Positions 1-6,097 of a DNA stretch of 9,034 nt are shown piece by piece. The stretch's first letter is position 1; every line of letters starts with the position of its first letter. Origin of the DNA: Treponema sp. (lineage in GTDB: Bacteria > Spirochaetota > Spirochaetia > Treponematales > Breznakiellaceae); assembly GCA_031278755.1 (NCBI GenBank), contig JAITJV010000219.1:1-9034 (forward strand), read 5' to 3'. The notes under the pieces were generated by a model. It did not search any database. It worked only from the letters and a program-made list of their open reading frames with translations, and was not told the DNA's origin. The translations under genes and the position numbers were made by a program.

Positions 1-984
1 GTTGGCAAGGCGGACATTGAGGCCCTGCTTTCCTATCGCAAGGGAAAGCTGCGAATCGCTTACCACGGCCAGGGCCTGGTGTTTCCCTTCGTCAAGGATG
101 ATCACGTCGCGGACTTCCGCCGGCGAAAGGGCGTTTTTAATAAAACGGCGGGGATCGGGATCGTATTTAAGGATGTCGATTTTTTCCCCTTCAAGCTCCT
201 TGATTACCGCCTGTATGCGCACGCCCTTGAGTCCGACGCAGGCGCCGACAGGGTCTACGTCTTCGCGGTTTGAATAGACGGCAAGTTTGGTCCTGTAGCC
301 GGGCTCGCGGACTATTTTGTGTATTTCCACGGTTTTGTCGTAAACCTCGGGGACTTCAAGCTCGAAAATGGCCCTGACAAAATCGGTATGGGTGCGGGAA
401 AGCACAACCTGAAGCCCTGCGGGCGTCTTGTTTACCTCGGTGATCAGCGCCTTGATTCTGTCGTTGACGTGGTATATTTCCCGGGGGGACTGGAATTTCT
501 TGGGAAGTATTCCCTCCATCTTACCCAGATCAACATAGATTGTACCGTTTCGTTCCCGCTGGTAATAGCCTATGATGATTTCCCCTACCTTGTCCTTGAA
601 TTCCGAATAAAGGCTGTCTTTTTGTATTTCCCGTATCGACTGATGGGCAGTCTGCTTGGCGCTCTGAACCGCAATACGATCGAATTCCCCGGGGTCAATT
701 TCGATAAGTATCTCATCCCCTATTTCGGCGTCGGGGTTGAGTTCCCGCGCTTCGCCAAGATCAATTTCGGAGACCGGATCGTAAACCCCGTCCACAATCT
801 GTTTTTTTGCGTAAATTGACACTTCTTTATCGTCACTGAACCGGACTATGGCGTTATCAGAGTTTCCAAAACGGCGTTTGTAGGCCGCGAGAAGGGTGTT
901 TTCTATGGTCCGGAAGATCAATTCCTCTGAAATGCCCCTGTCCTGGCTCAACTGGCGGATTGCCTCCGACATATCCGTTGCCAC
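1..984 (-). CDS. nusA: Transcription termination/antitermination factor NusA, N-terminal 328 residues (cut by window edge)
   Basis: NusA binds RNA polymerase and nascent RNA and modulates pausing, intrinsic termination and antitermination. The reading frame stays open to base 1, so only the C-terminus is missing. Visible domains are an N-terminal polymerase-binding domain (about residues 1-130), an S1 domain (about 134-199), KH1 (about 205-275, with GLKG at 251-254 in GACVGLKGVRIQAV) and the start of KH2 (GKQG at 318-321 in LAIGKQGLNVRLAN). These are hallmark NusA signatures. I chose the GTG at 984 because GGGAGG (997-992) sits 7 nt before it. In-frame ATGs exist at 999, which lies at the Shine-Dalgarno itself, at 990, only 1 nt after it, and at 972. 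The gene follows a 321-bp intergenic region with its own promoter and a terminator, so it probably starts a new transcript. The neighbouring rimP gene seen in many bacteria is not upstream. Confidence 0.97.
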   Translation of the reverse strand, partial: MATDMSEAIRQLSQDRGISEELIFRTIENTLLAAYKRRFGNSDNAIVRFSDDKEVSIYAKKQIVDGVYDPVSEIDLGEARELNPDAEIGDEILIEIDPGEFDRIAVQSAKQTAHQSIREIQKDSLYSEFKDKVGEIIIGYYQRERNGTIYVDLGKMEGILPKKFQSPREIYHVNDRIKALITEVNKTPAGLQVVLSRTHTDFVRAIFELEVPEVYDKTVEIHKIVREPGYRTKLAVYSNREDVDPVGACVGLKGVRIQAVIKELEGEKIDILKYDPDPRRFIKNALSPAEVRDVIILDEGKHQALAVVSDSQLSLAIGKQGLNVRLAN

Positions 985-1126
985 CCTCATACCTCCCATA
1001 CAAATAGTTTTCCATTACGTTCATTTCACATTAACGGACGGATTCCCTCTGCGGCCTTAAAACCGCAAAATACTAAAAAAAAAGGGTCCTGCAAGCGGCC
1101 CTTTTTTGTTATGGAATTACATTATC
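985..1126 (-). promoter_or_regulatory. Predicted nusA 5' leader containing a terminator (possible attenuator)
   Basis: If transcription starts near 1126-1125, as the promoter at 1160-1132 predicts, nusA has a leader of about 140 nt. It holds the intrinsic terminator (1107-1075), then a small hairpin TGCGG/CCGCA (1067-1063 with 1054-1050), then an AT-rich stretch and the Shine-Dalgarno GGGAGG (997-992). The terminator's first arm, GGGCCGC (1101-1095), could instead pair with GCGGTTT (1066-1060) further down using G-U pairs. That would disrupt both the terminator and the second hairpin, which is the kind of exclusive choice an attenuator uses. The elements are seen in the sequence; regulation is inference. 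I recognise no named riboswitch or T-box. I saw no convincing second promoter between the terminator and nusA, although a weak one cannot be excluded. Confidence 0.45.
1075..1107 (-). terminator. Intrinsic terminator between the exporter operon and nusA
   Basis: Read on the minus strand, a GGGCC arm (1101-1097) pairs with GACCC (1088-1084), including one G-U pair in RNA, around an 8-nt loop. The stem is extended by six A-U pairs (1107-1102 with 1083-1078) and followed by a run of nine Ts (1083-1075). It can stop transcripts coming from the ABC exporter genes, whose stop is about 200 nt upstream. The plus-strand reading also has a six-T tail, so it could work both ways, but no plus-strand gene needs it. 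It lies downstream of the promoter at 1160-1132, so it also interrupts the nusA leader. Confidence 0.85.
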
Positions 1127-1131
1127 AAGTA

Positions 1132-1160
1132 ACTATAGCGGGAACAGAACAGAATGTCAA
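1132..1160 (-). promoter_or_regulatory. Consensus sigma-70-type promoter upstream of nusA
   Basis: On the minus strand TTGACA (1160-1155) is followed by a 17-bp spacer (1154-1138) and TATAGT (1137-1132). That is a perfect -35, ideal spacing and a -10 one base off TATAAT. Predicted transcription starts at about 1126-1125. The orientation points at nusA, 142-148 nt downstream, with an intrinsic terminator about 20 nt after the start. The hexamers lie in non-coding DNA, which makes a chance match less likely. This is a sequence match only; activity is inferred. Confidence 0.75.
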
Positions 1161-1162
1161 GG

Positions 1163-1183
1163 CCCCGCAACAGCAGCCGCAGG
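1163..1183. repeat. 21-bp imperfect direct repeat, copy A
   Basis: This 21-bp stretch recurs at 1274-1294 in the same orientation with 19 of 21 bases identical; the two differences are AA versus GG at the seventh and eighth bases. The offset between copies is 111 bp. Copy A abuts the -35 element of the nusA-directed promoter. The copies bracket the GC-rich inverted repeats, as would fit an inserted element or a local duplication. Which of these applies is inference. Confidence 0.7.
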
Positions 1184-1205
1184 CTGATTACCGGCGTATA
1201 CGATG

Positions 1206-1277
1206 GGGGCCGGCGCACACGAATTCCGCGGTACGCGGCAATTGCCGGCGGGCTTTAGCCCGCCGGTGCGCCGCCCC
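1206..1277. repeat. Nested GC-rich inverted repeats (REP/MITE-like) downstream of the exporter genes
   Basis: An outer pair of arms (1206-1218 with 1266-1277, 12 bp with one bulged C at 1210) encloses two inner hairpins. These are CCGCG/CGCGG (1226-1230 with 1234-1238) and a perfect 9-bp stem CCGGCGGGC/GCCCGCCGG (1245-1253 with 1258-1266) with a TTTA loop. The self-complementary GGCAATTGCC (1237-1246) lies between them. Just outside, GCGGC/GCCGC (1278-1282 with 1287-1291) forms another stem. No T tract follows any of these in either direction, so they are not an intrinsic terminator. They could stabilise the 3' end of the exporter mRNA or be a repeated extragenic palindromic element. No open frame here looks coding. 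Confidence 0.7.
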
Positions 1278-1294
1278 GCGGCAGCAGCCGCAGG
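1274..1294. repeat. 21-bp imperfect direct repeat, copy B
   Basis: Second copy of the repeat at 1163-1183, differing at two adjacent bases (GG in place of AA). The two Gs make this copy self-complementary (GCGGC/GCCGC, 1278-1291), which copy A is not. It begins 12 bp past the stop codon of the 718-residue ABC subunit. Confidence 0.7.
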
Positions 1295-1305
1295 GTGTTT
1301 CCGCA

Positions 1306-3462
1306 TCAGGCGCCCTGATACTGGAGCCGGTAGAGCCCCGCGTAAAGGCCGTCTTTTGCGATAAGCTCCCTGTGCGTCCCCTCTTCCGCCAGACGGCCGC
1401 CCGAAAGGACAAGAATGCGGTCGGCGTTTTTTATTGTTGAAAGCCGGTGCGCAATGACGATGGAAGTCCGGCCCGCAAGGATGCGCTGCATGCCCAACTG
1501 AATGAGATGCTCGGTTTCGGTATCAACGGAGCTTGTCGCTTCGTCAAGGATCACGATGGCGGGGTTATGCGCGATGACGCGGGCAAAACTGATGAGCTGC
1601 CTTTGCCCCGACGAAATGTTCGACGCCCCTTCGGAAAGAACCGTTTTGTAACCGCCGGCAAGGCGGGAAATAAATTCATGGGCGTGCACCGCCTTTGCCG
1701 CCTCAATGATCCTGTCTTCCGTCAGATCGAGTCCAAGGCTGATATTGTCCGCCACGGCGCCTGAAAAGAGGAACACGTCCTGCAGCACGGGCAGCACGGA
1801 ACGGCGCAGTTGCGGGAGAGGAATGTTCTGTATAGGCACGCCGTCGAGCCTGATGGTTCCCGAATCAGGATCCCAGAGACGCGCCAGCACATTGGTGATC
1901 GTGGTCTTCCCCGCGCCCGTGTAACCTACGATGGCGGCGGTTTCTCCGGGATTAACGGTGAAGCTTAAGCCCTTCAATATTTCTTCTCCGCTCTTGTATG
2001 AAAAACGCACGTCGTCAAATTCAATACGCCCCCCCAGCTTCGTCAAACCTGCGGTTTGGCGAAGTATTACCGTCCCTTCAATTTCATGCTTCCCCGTATC
2101 GGGAATGGTTTCTTCGGTATCAAGAAGCTTGAACACCCGTTCGCTTCCCGCCATTGCCGACTGGAGGAGCGTATATTTTTCGGCTATGTCGGTTACCGGC
2201 GCGTAAAACATCTGCACGAGGGTAATAAAGGCGATAAGCACCCCGAGGGAAAGCTCCAGGGAAAGCGCCATATTCCCCCCAACGACGATCACCGCCGCGG
2301 CGGTAAAGGTGGCGAACCATTCCACAATGGGCCTGAACGTCGCAAAGACGTACATCTCCCCGAGATTTGCGTTGAGGAGTTCACGGCTCCGCGCCTGAAA
2401 TTCGCGGCTGCTTTTCTTTTCGCCAAGGAAAAGCTGGACCACCTGCACGCCCGCAAGGCGTTCCGCAAGGTATGCGTAAACGCTTGACGAAGCCCTACGC
2501 TGACGCCTGAACGCGTCCCGCGCCTTGAGGCGGCTTATCAGGGTAAGGAGAAGAACGGGCGGCAGAATAAGCACCACGGCCAAAGCCAGCTTCGGCGACA
2601 GGATAAAAAGGGCGGCAAGCACCCCGGCCATTATCGAAAGGTCCTTGAGAAAAGCGACAAGAACGGCGGTAAAGAATTCGTTTATCGTTTCAACATCGCC
2701 GGTAAGGCGGGTTACGATGCGCCCGACAGGATGGCGTGAAAGAAAGGCCGTTGACTGCGAAACGGTTTTTTTGAAGAGGGCGATGCGCAGATCTTTCATG
2801 ACCTTCTGCCCCATAAGGCAGGCCGTCCATGTCTGGGAGAAGGTAAAGGCGAAAACGACGGCAAGTATTCCAAGAAAGATGAGCGCGTTTTTTTCTATCA
2901 TCCGTATATCGCCCATGCGCACGGCCGCGATTTCGGGGATCGAAAGGGAACGGAGATCGCTTTTTTTGACGGCGCCGGCCCGTTCCCCCTGTATAAAAAT
3001 TCCGCCGTGATTTTCCATTACCGCGCGCCCGGGAGCTTCAAGGGGAAACGCGTACCAGTCTTCGTCCCTGATTATCCCCCGCCGTACAAGTTCCTCTTCG
3101 ATATTTCCCGGTATATGAATATCCCGGTTTCGCAGAATAAAAGTGAATCCGCCGGCTTCAAGACCGCCCCTGCCGAAAAGATCCTCCGCGGCGGACGCCG
3201 ATCCGCCGTTTAGCCGCGTTTTTTCACGTTCATACCGTTCCCGGTCAAGACAGAAAAATTTTGCCAGCACCGCTTCGTCAATAATCCGCTGTTCAAGCAC
3301 GGGGAGATAAAGCTCCCCCAGCGTCGTTATAAAAAGGGCGAAAATCGTCGCCGCCGCAAGGGCCTTGTACGGCTTAAGCCAGGAGAGGATACGCATGACA
3401 AGGCGGCCGTCGTATTCCTTTGTTACGTCTTCGCCTGAATCTGCCTCAAAATAATCAGCCAC
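1306..3462 (-). CDS. ABC exporter half-transporter, BmrD/YheH-like, with catalytic Walker B Glu and a large TM1-TM2 extracytoplasmic insertion (718 aa)
   Basis: This inner-membrane half-transporter (six-helix domain plus ATPase domain) should pair with the product of the gene just upstream and pump an unknown substrate outward. TM1 is about 34-55 and TM2 about 189-210. Residues about 62-188 between them are an insertion far longer than usual, comparable to the extracellular domain of B. subtilis BmrD. The ATPase domain starts near 479. It has Walker A GYTGAGKTT (513-521), Q-loop Gln561, a variant signature ISSGQ (616-620), Walker B IVILDE with catalytic Glu641, and switch His672. RQLISFAR after the signature also matches BmrD-type proteins as I recall them. 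I chose the GTG at 3462: GGAGG (3473-3469) precedes it by 6 nt, and it overlaps the upstream stop as GTGGCTGA. A start at 3522 would add 20 unlikely residues. A palindrome at 2038-2064 adds residues in the linker. Confidence 0.93.
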   Translation of the reverse strand: MADYFEADSGEDVTKEYDGRLVMRILSWLKPYKALAAATIFALFITTLGELYLPVLEQRIIDEAVLAKFFCLDRERYEREKTRLNGGSASAAEDLFGRGGLEAGGFTFILRNRDIHIPGNIEEELVRRGIIRDEDWYAFPLEAPGRAVMENHGGIFIQGERAGAVKKSDLRSLSIPEIAAVRMGDIRMIEKNALIFLGILAVVFAFTFSQTWTACLMGQKVMKDLRIALFKKTVSQSTAFLSRHPVGRIVTRLTGDVETINEFFTAVLVAFLKDLSIMAGVLAALFILSPKLALAVVLILPPVLLLTLISRLKARDAFRRQRRASSSVYAYLAERLAGVQVVQLFLGEKKSSREFQARSRELLNANLGEMYVFATFRPIVEWFATFTAAAVIVVGGNMALSLELSLGVLIAFITLVQMFYAPVTDIAEKYTLLQSAMAGSERVFKLLDTEETIPDTGKHEIEGTVILRQTAGLTKLGGRIEFDDVRFSYKSGEEILKGLSFTVNPGETAAIVGYTGAGKTTITNVLARLWDPDSGTIRLDGVPIQNIPLPQLRRSVLPVLQDVFLFSGAVADNISLGLDLTEDRIIEAAKAVHAHEFISRLAGGYKTVLSEGASNISSGQRQLISFARVIAHNPAIVILDEATSSVDTETEHLIQLGMQRILAGRTSIVIAHRLSTIKNADRILVLSGGRLAEEGTHRELIAKDGLYAGLYRLQYQGA
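2038..2064. repeat. In-frame palindromic element inside the ABC exporter gene
   Basis: Arms 2038-2049 and 2053-2064 form a 12-bp inverted repeat around a TGC loop, with one non-Watson-Crick position (2043/2059). The outer arm is CTTCG/CGAAG and the inner arm CAAACC/GGTTTG. On the coding strand the element and its edges read TVILRQTAGLTKLGG, in the linker just before RIEFDDVRFSY, where ABC exporters normally join membrane and ATPase domains directly. The linker is about 15 residues longer than I expect. It resembles in-frame palindromic insertions such as Rickettsia palindromic elements in principle, not in sequence. That it is a mobile or repeated element is inference, since only one copy lies in this window. 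Confidence 0.55.
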
Positions 3463-5275
3463 CGCGGGCCTCCAGCTGCTGCAGGGCGGCCGTACGCGCA
3501 TAAAAGCCTCCCGCGGCCGCAAGCTCCGCAGGGCTTCCGGATTCGGCTATACCGCCCTTTTCCAGAACCACAACCATACCGGCGTGGCGGAGGCTTGACA
3601 CCCTGTGGGAAATAATGATTGTCGTCTTTCCCGCCCGTTCTTTAAGAAGGCGGGAGAGGATGCGCTTTTCCGTATCGGCGTCAACCGCGGAAAGGGAATC
3701 GTCAAGTATGAGTATTTCCCTTTTAAGGGCGACCGCCCTTGAAAGGGCCACCCGCTGTTTCTGTCCTCCCGAAAGGGTAAGCCCCCGCTCCCCTATAGTC
3801 GTATCCCATCCGCCGCTAAAAAGTTCAAGATCGCGTTCAAGGGCGGAAATATCCGCCGCTTCTCTAAGCGCCGCTTCTCTAAGCGCCGCTTCCTCAGCCT
3901 CTTCAAGGCCGTAAGCTATATTGTTCTTTATTGAATCCGAAAAGAGGTAGCTGTCCTGCGGCGTTACGGCAAAGAGGCCGCGGAGCTGTTTCAGATCCCA
4001 TTCGCGGACGTCAATACCGAAAACCCTGACCGTGCCGGCGGGAGGATCTATCATCCGCGTCATGGATTTAATCAGCGTTGATTTTCCCGAACCCGTCCTC
4101 CCCAGAACGCCCACCCATGCCCCGCGGGGAACGGAAAGGCTGATGTTTTTAAGAACTTCGCCCGGCTGGGAATATGCAAAGGAAAGATTCCGTATTTCTA
4201 TGGCAGGCGCGGCGGATACAGCGGACGCGGCCGTGCCCGAAAGCCGGGCGGGGGCCGCGGCCGGAATTTCAGGAGATCGTATCGAAGGTTCCGTCCGCAG
4301 CACTTCATTTACACGATGCAGCCCCACCGCTCCCCGCTGTATCATGTTCACCATAAAACCCGCCCCCATGAGCGGCCAGATCAGCATCTGAAGGTAGCGG
4401 AACAGGGCGACAAGGCCGCCGGGAGTCATGGAGCCTTCTATGACGCGCCTTCCTCCCACGAGAAACAGTATCACCGTTATAAGCCCGGAAAGAAAACTCA
4501 CAAGGGGGAAGAAAAAGCCTTCAAGTTTTGCAAGCTCCATATTGGCTTCGCGGTAGTCGTCGTTTGTATGCGCGAATTTTTTTTCAAACCACCATTCTTT
4601 TACAAATGACTTTACTACCCGTATGCCGGCGAAGGTTTCCTGCACCGTATCGCTCATGCGCGAATAGGATTCCTGGGCCCTGAGAAAGCGGCTTCCTACG
4701 GTGTTGCCGAAAAGGAGAATAAGAACCGTTATGGCGGGCAGCGGAATAACGGCAAAGAAAGCGGAGCGCGCATCCTGAATAAAAATAATGATAAGGATAG
4801 CCGACGCCATTACGGCAAAATCAACAAGGGCGACAAGGCCCATTCCTATGGACATCCTCACCGCGCCAAGATCGTGGATGGATCTGGCCATGAGATCCCC
4901 TATCTTGTTCTTCTGGTAAAAATCGTACGACAGCGTCAGGAGGTGGTCAAAAAGTTTTTCCCGCATTTCCGCCTCGATGCGCTGGGAAGATCCGTATATA
5001 AAATAACTCCAGAAAAATCTCCCCAGGGAAATTACCGCCATAACGGCGATCATCCAGAGGGCGGTAAAAACAAGGCTCCGGAGGGCGAACGACCCCTCTG
5101 TGATGATATCCACGGCGCGCCGTATAAGCTGCGGTATGATTATCTGCGCGGCGTCCACCGCGACAAGAAAGATAAGCCCGCCGAGATAACGCCAGCGGTA
5201 ACGGGATAAATAGGGAAGAAGAGCTTTATACTCTCTGAGGGAATTTTCTTTTTTGGGGGTGCGGGAAGAAGGCAT
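3455..5275 (-). CDS. ABC exporter half-transporter, BmrC/YheI-like, with degenerate Walker B Asp (606 aa)
   Basis: This half-size ABC exporter is the partner of the next gene. Six hydrophobic segments fall at about 31-52, 67-93, 143-165, 167-190, 253-275 and 285-308. The ATPase domain begins near 358, with Walker A GRTGSGKST (392-400), Q-loop Gln440, canonical LSGGQ (501-505), Walker B ILILDD (521-526) with Asp526 in the catalytic Glu position, and switch His557. The Asp marks the non-catalytic site of heterodimeric exporters such as BmrCD and TM287/288. In the dimer its LSGGQ should complete the active site with the partner's Glu641. An Ala/Pro-rich linker (338-358) joins the domains. A 15-bp tandem duplication encodes AALRE twice (463-472). 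I chose the ATG at 5275, 1 nt after the upstream TAA (TAACATG). No good Shine-Dalgarno is visible, so coupling is likely; a TTG at 5323 is in frame but unconvincing. The substrate cannot be told from the sequence. Confidence 0.94.
   Translation of the reverse strand: MPSSRTPKKENSLREYKALLPYLSRYRWRYLGGLIFLVAVDAAQIIIPQLIRRAVDIITEGSFALRSLVFTALWMIAVMAVISLGRFFWSYFIYGSSQRIEAEMREKLFDHLLTLSYDFYQKNKIGDLMARSIHDLGAVRMSIGMGLVALVDFAVMASAILIIIFIQDARSAFFAVIPLPAITVLILLFGNTVGSRFLRAQESYSRMSDTVQETFAGIRVVKSFVKEWWFEKKFAHTNDDYREANMELAKLEGFFFPLVSFLSGLITVILFLVGGRRVIEGSMTPGGLVALFRYLQMLIWPLMGAGFMVNMIQRGAVGLHRVNEVLRTEPSIRSPEIPAAAPARLSGTAASAVSAAPAIEIRNLSFAYSQPGEVLKNISLSVPRGAWVGVLGRTGSGKSTLIKSMTRMIDPPAGTVRVFGIDVREWDLKQLRGLFAVTPQDSYLFSDSIKNNIAYGLEEAEEAALREAALREAADISALERDLELFSGGWDTTIGERGLTLSGGQKQRVALSRAVALKREILILDDSLSAVDADTEKRILSRLLKERAGKTTIIISHRVSSLRHAGMVVVLEKGGIAESGSPAELAAAGGFYARTAALQQLEARGG
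3855..3891. repeat. 15-bp tandem duplication in the BmrC-like gene
   Basis: A 15-bp unit (3855-3869) is repeated exactly at 3870-3884 and begins a third time at 3885-3891. Being a multiple of three, it keeps the frame and encodes AALRE twice (residues 463-472). It lies in the helical subdomain of the ATPase, between the Q-loop (Gln440) and LSGGQ (501-505). It is probably a recent slippage event. Confidence 0.9.
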
Positions 5276-5276
5276 G

Positions 5277-6089
5277 TTATGCTTTTTTTGAAGACTCGTC
5301 CTGCCTTTTTTTGTCGGATTCAAGTTTTGCCGACCAGATCTCGAATTTCTTCTTTACCGTTTCGGCTTCCTCACGATTTCCCAAAACTATATGGACGCGC
5401 CGCAGCGCAAGAAGGAAGGTTATTCCCATCTTGAAGTCGTCTATACGGTTTGTCGAAAGTTCGTATTTTTCCCTGTAGCGGTCGGCCGCCTGCATGAGAA
5501 GTTTTTTCAGCATACGGAGGTGGTATACGGTGGGTTCATAATTGGGAGACCGGGGATCGGTATTGGCGACGGCGTTTCTCATGTCCATGATATTTTTTGT
5601 AATGGCGGCAAAGCGGCCCTCGAGTTCCACAAAAGACCATTTCCATTTGGTGTTGTCGCCGTAAGCGTTCTCAAGAAGATCAAGGGTCAGCCCCATTTTT
5701 CGTACAAGAAGATAGCGCCGCGCCGCATCCACCGATTCAATGGCCGCGAGTTTTTCCTCGTAATCGGAGAACGGGGCGTCTACGAGGTTGCCGACAATTT
5801 CTTCCAGATAGATAACGCTTTTGTACATGGACTTGCGGCCGTCGTTCAGGGCGTCTTCGTTTTTCACCTTGAGCACGGCCTGGGAAACCCCGGAAAGAAT
5901 GATATAATTTGAAGTAAGGTTGAGCATTTCATCCACCAGCGAAAGCCGCTTGAAAGCGGCCCCGGCGGGGTCCTGCTTAATGGCGGGGATGAGGATCTGT
6001 TCGCGCTTAAGGACGGCGTCAATGGTCAATTTGTAGGTTTTTATCCTTTCAAAATACTGGTGCCGCTCCTCGTTGGAAATCTTCGCCAT
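5277..6089 (-). CDS. Uncharacterised 270-residue charged helical protein, recN-exporter operon
   Basis: I do not recognise a named family. The protein is rich in Lys, Arg, Glu and Asp and looks almost entirely helical. It has no signal peptide, membrane segment or Cys/His cluster, so it is probably cytoplasmic. The end (about 246-270) is a highly charged, probably disordered Lys/Asp/Ser tail ending SSKKA. Conserved-looking patches are NAYGDNTKWKWSFVELEGRF (about 141-160) and RNAVANTDPRSPNYEPTVYH (about 171-190). The ATG at 6089 is preceded by AAGGA with about 4-5 nt spacing and lies 8 nt after the recN stop. The stop is 1 nt before the next ATG, so it is tightly bound into the operon. Its base composition resembles its neighbours'. 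A role with RecN or with the exporter would be guesswork. It may be a spirochaete-restricted conserved hypothetical, which I infer only from not recognising it elsewhere. Confidence 0.9.
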   Translation of the reverse strand: MAKISNEERHQYFERIKTYKLTIDAVLKREQILIPAIKQDPAGAAFKRLSLVDEMLNLTSNYIILSGVSQAVLKVKNEDALNDGRKSMYKSVIYLEEIVGNLVDAPFSDYEEKLAAIESVDAARRYLLVRKMGLTLDLLENAYGDNTKWKWSFVELEGRFAAITKNIMDMRNAVANTDPRSPNYEPTVYHLRMLKKLLMQAADRYREKYELSTNRIDDFKMGITFLLALRRVHIVLGNREEAETVKKKFEIWSAKLESDKKRQDESSKKA

Positions 6090-6097
6090 ATATTCCT

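Noticed and set aside
319..819. A 166-codon plus-strand open frame
   Set aside because: It is the antisense of nusA, whose S1 and KH motifs are unmistakable on the minus strand.
1206..1291. GC-rich hairpins as an intrinsic terminator, CRISPR repeats or a tRNA
   Set aside because: No T tract follows on either strand, there is no regular repeat-spacer periodicity, and no cloverleaf or T-loop sequence is visible.
1111..1440. A 109-codon plus-strand open frame across the intergenic region and the end of the exporter gene
   Set aside because: It is rich in Gln, Arg and Pro, comes from the GC-rich repeats and the antisense of the ABC gene, has no ribosome site and resembles nothing I know.
3463..3522. 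Longer ATG start for the BmrD-like gene
   Set aside because: The extra 20 residues lie wholly in the upstream gene's coding region and look like frame-shifted ABC sequence; the GTG at 3462 has a well-placed GGAGG.
5276..5323. In-frame TTG start for the BmrC-like gene, adding 16 residues
   Set aside because: It has no Shine-Dalgarno and overlaps the upstream gene by 47 bp; the ATG at 5275 directly after the upstream stop fits the coupled operon better.
5945..5960. Short hairpin GCCGCT/AGCGGC in the uncharacterised gene
   Set aside because: It is a 6-bp stem in coding sequence with no T tract and no second copy, so it is probably chance in GC-rich DNA.
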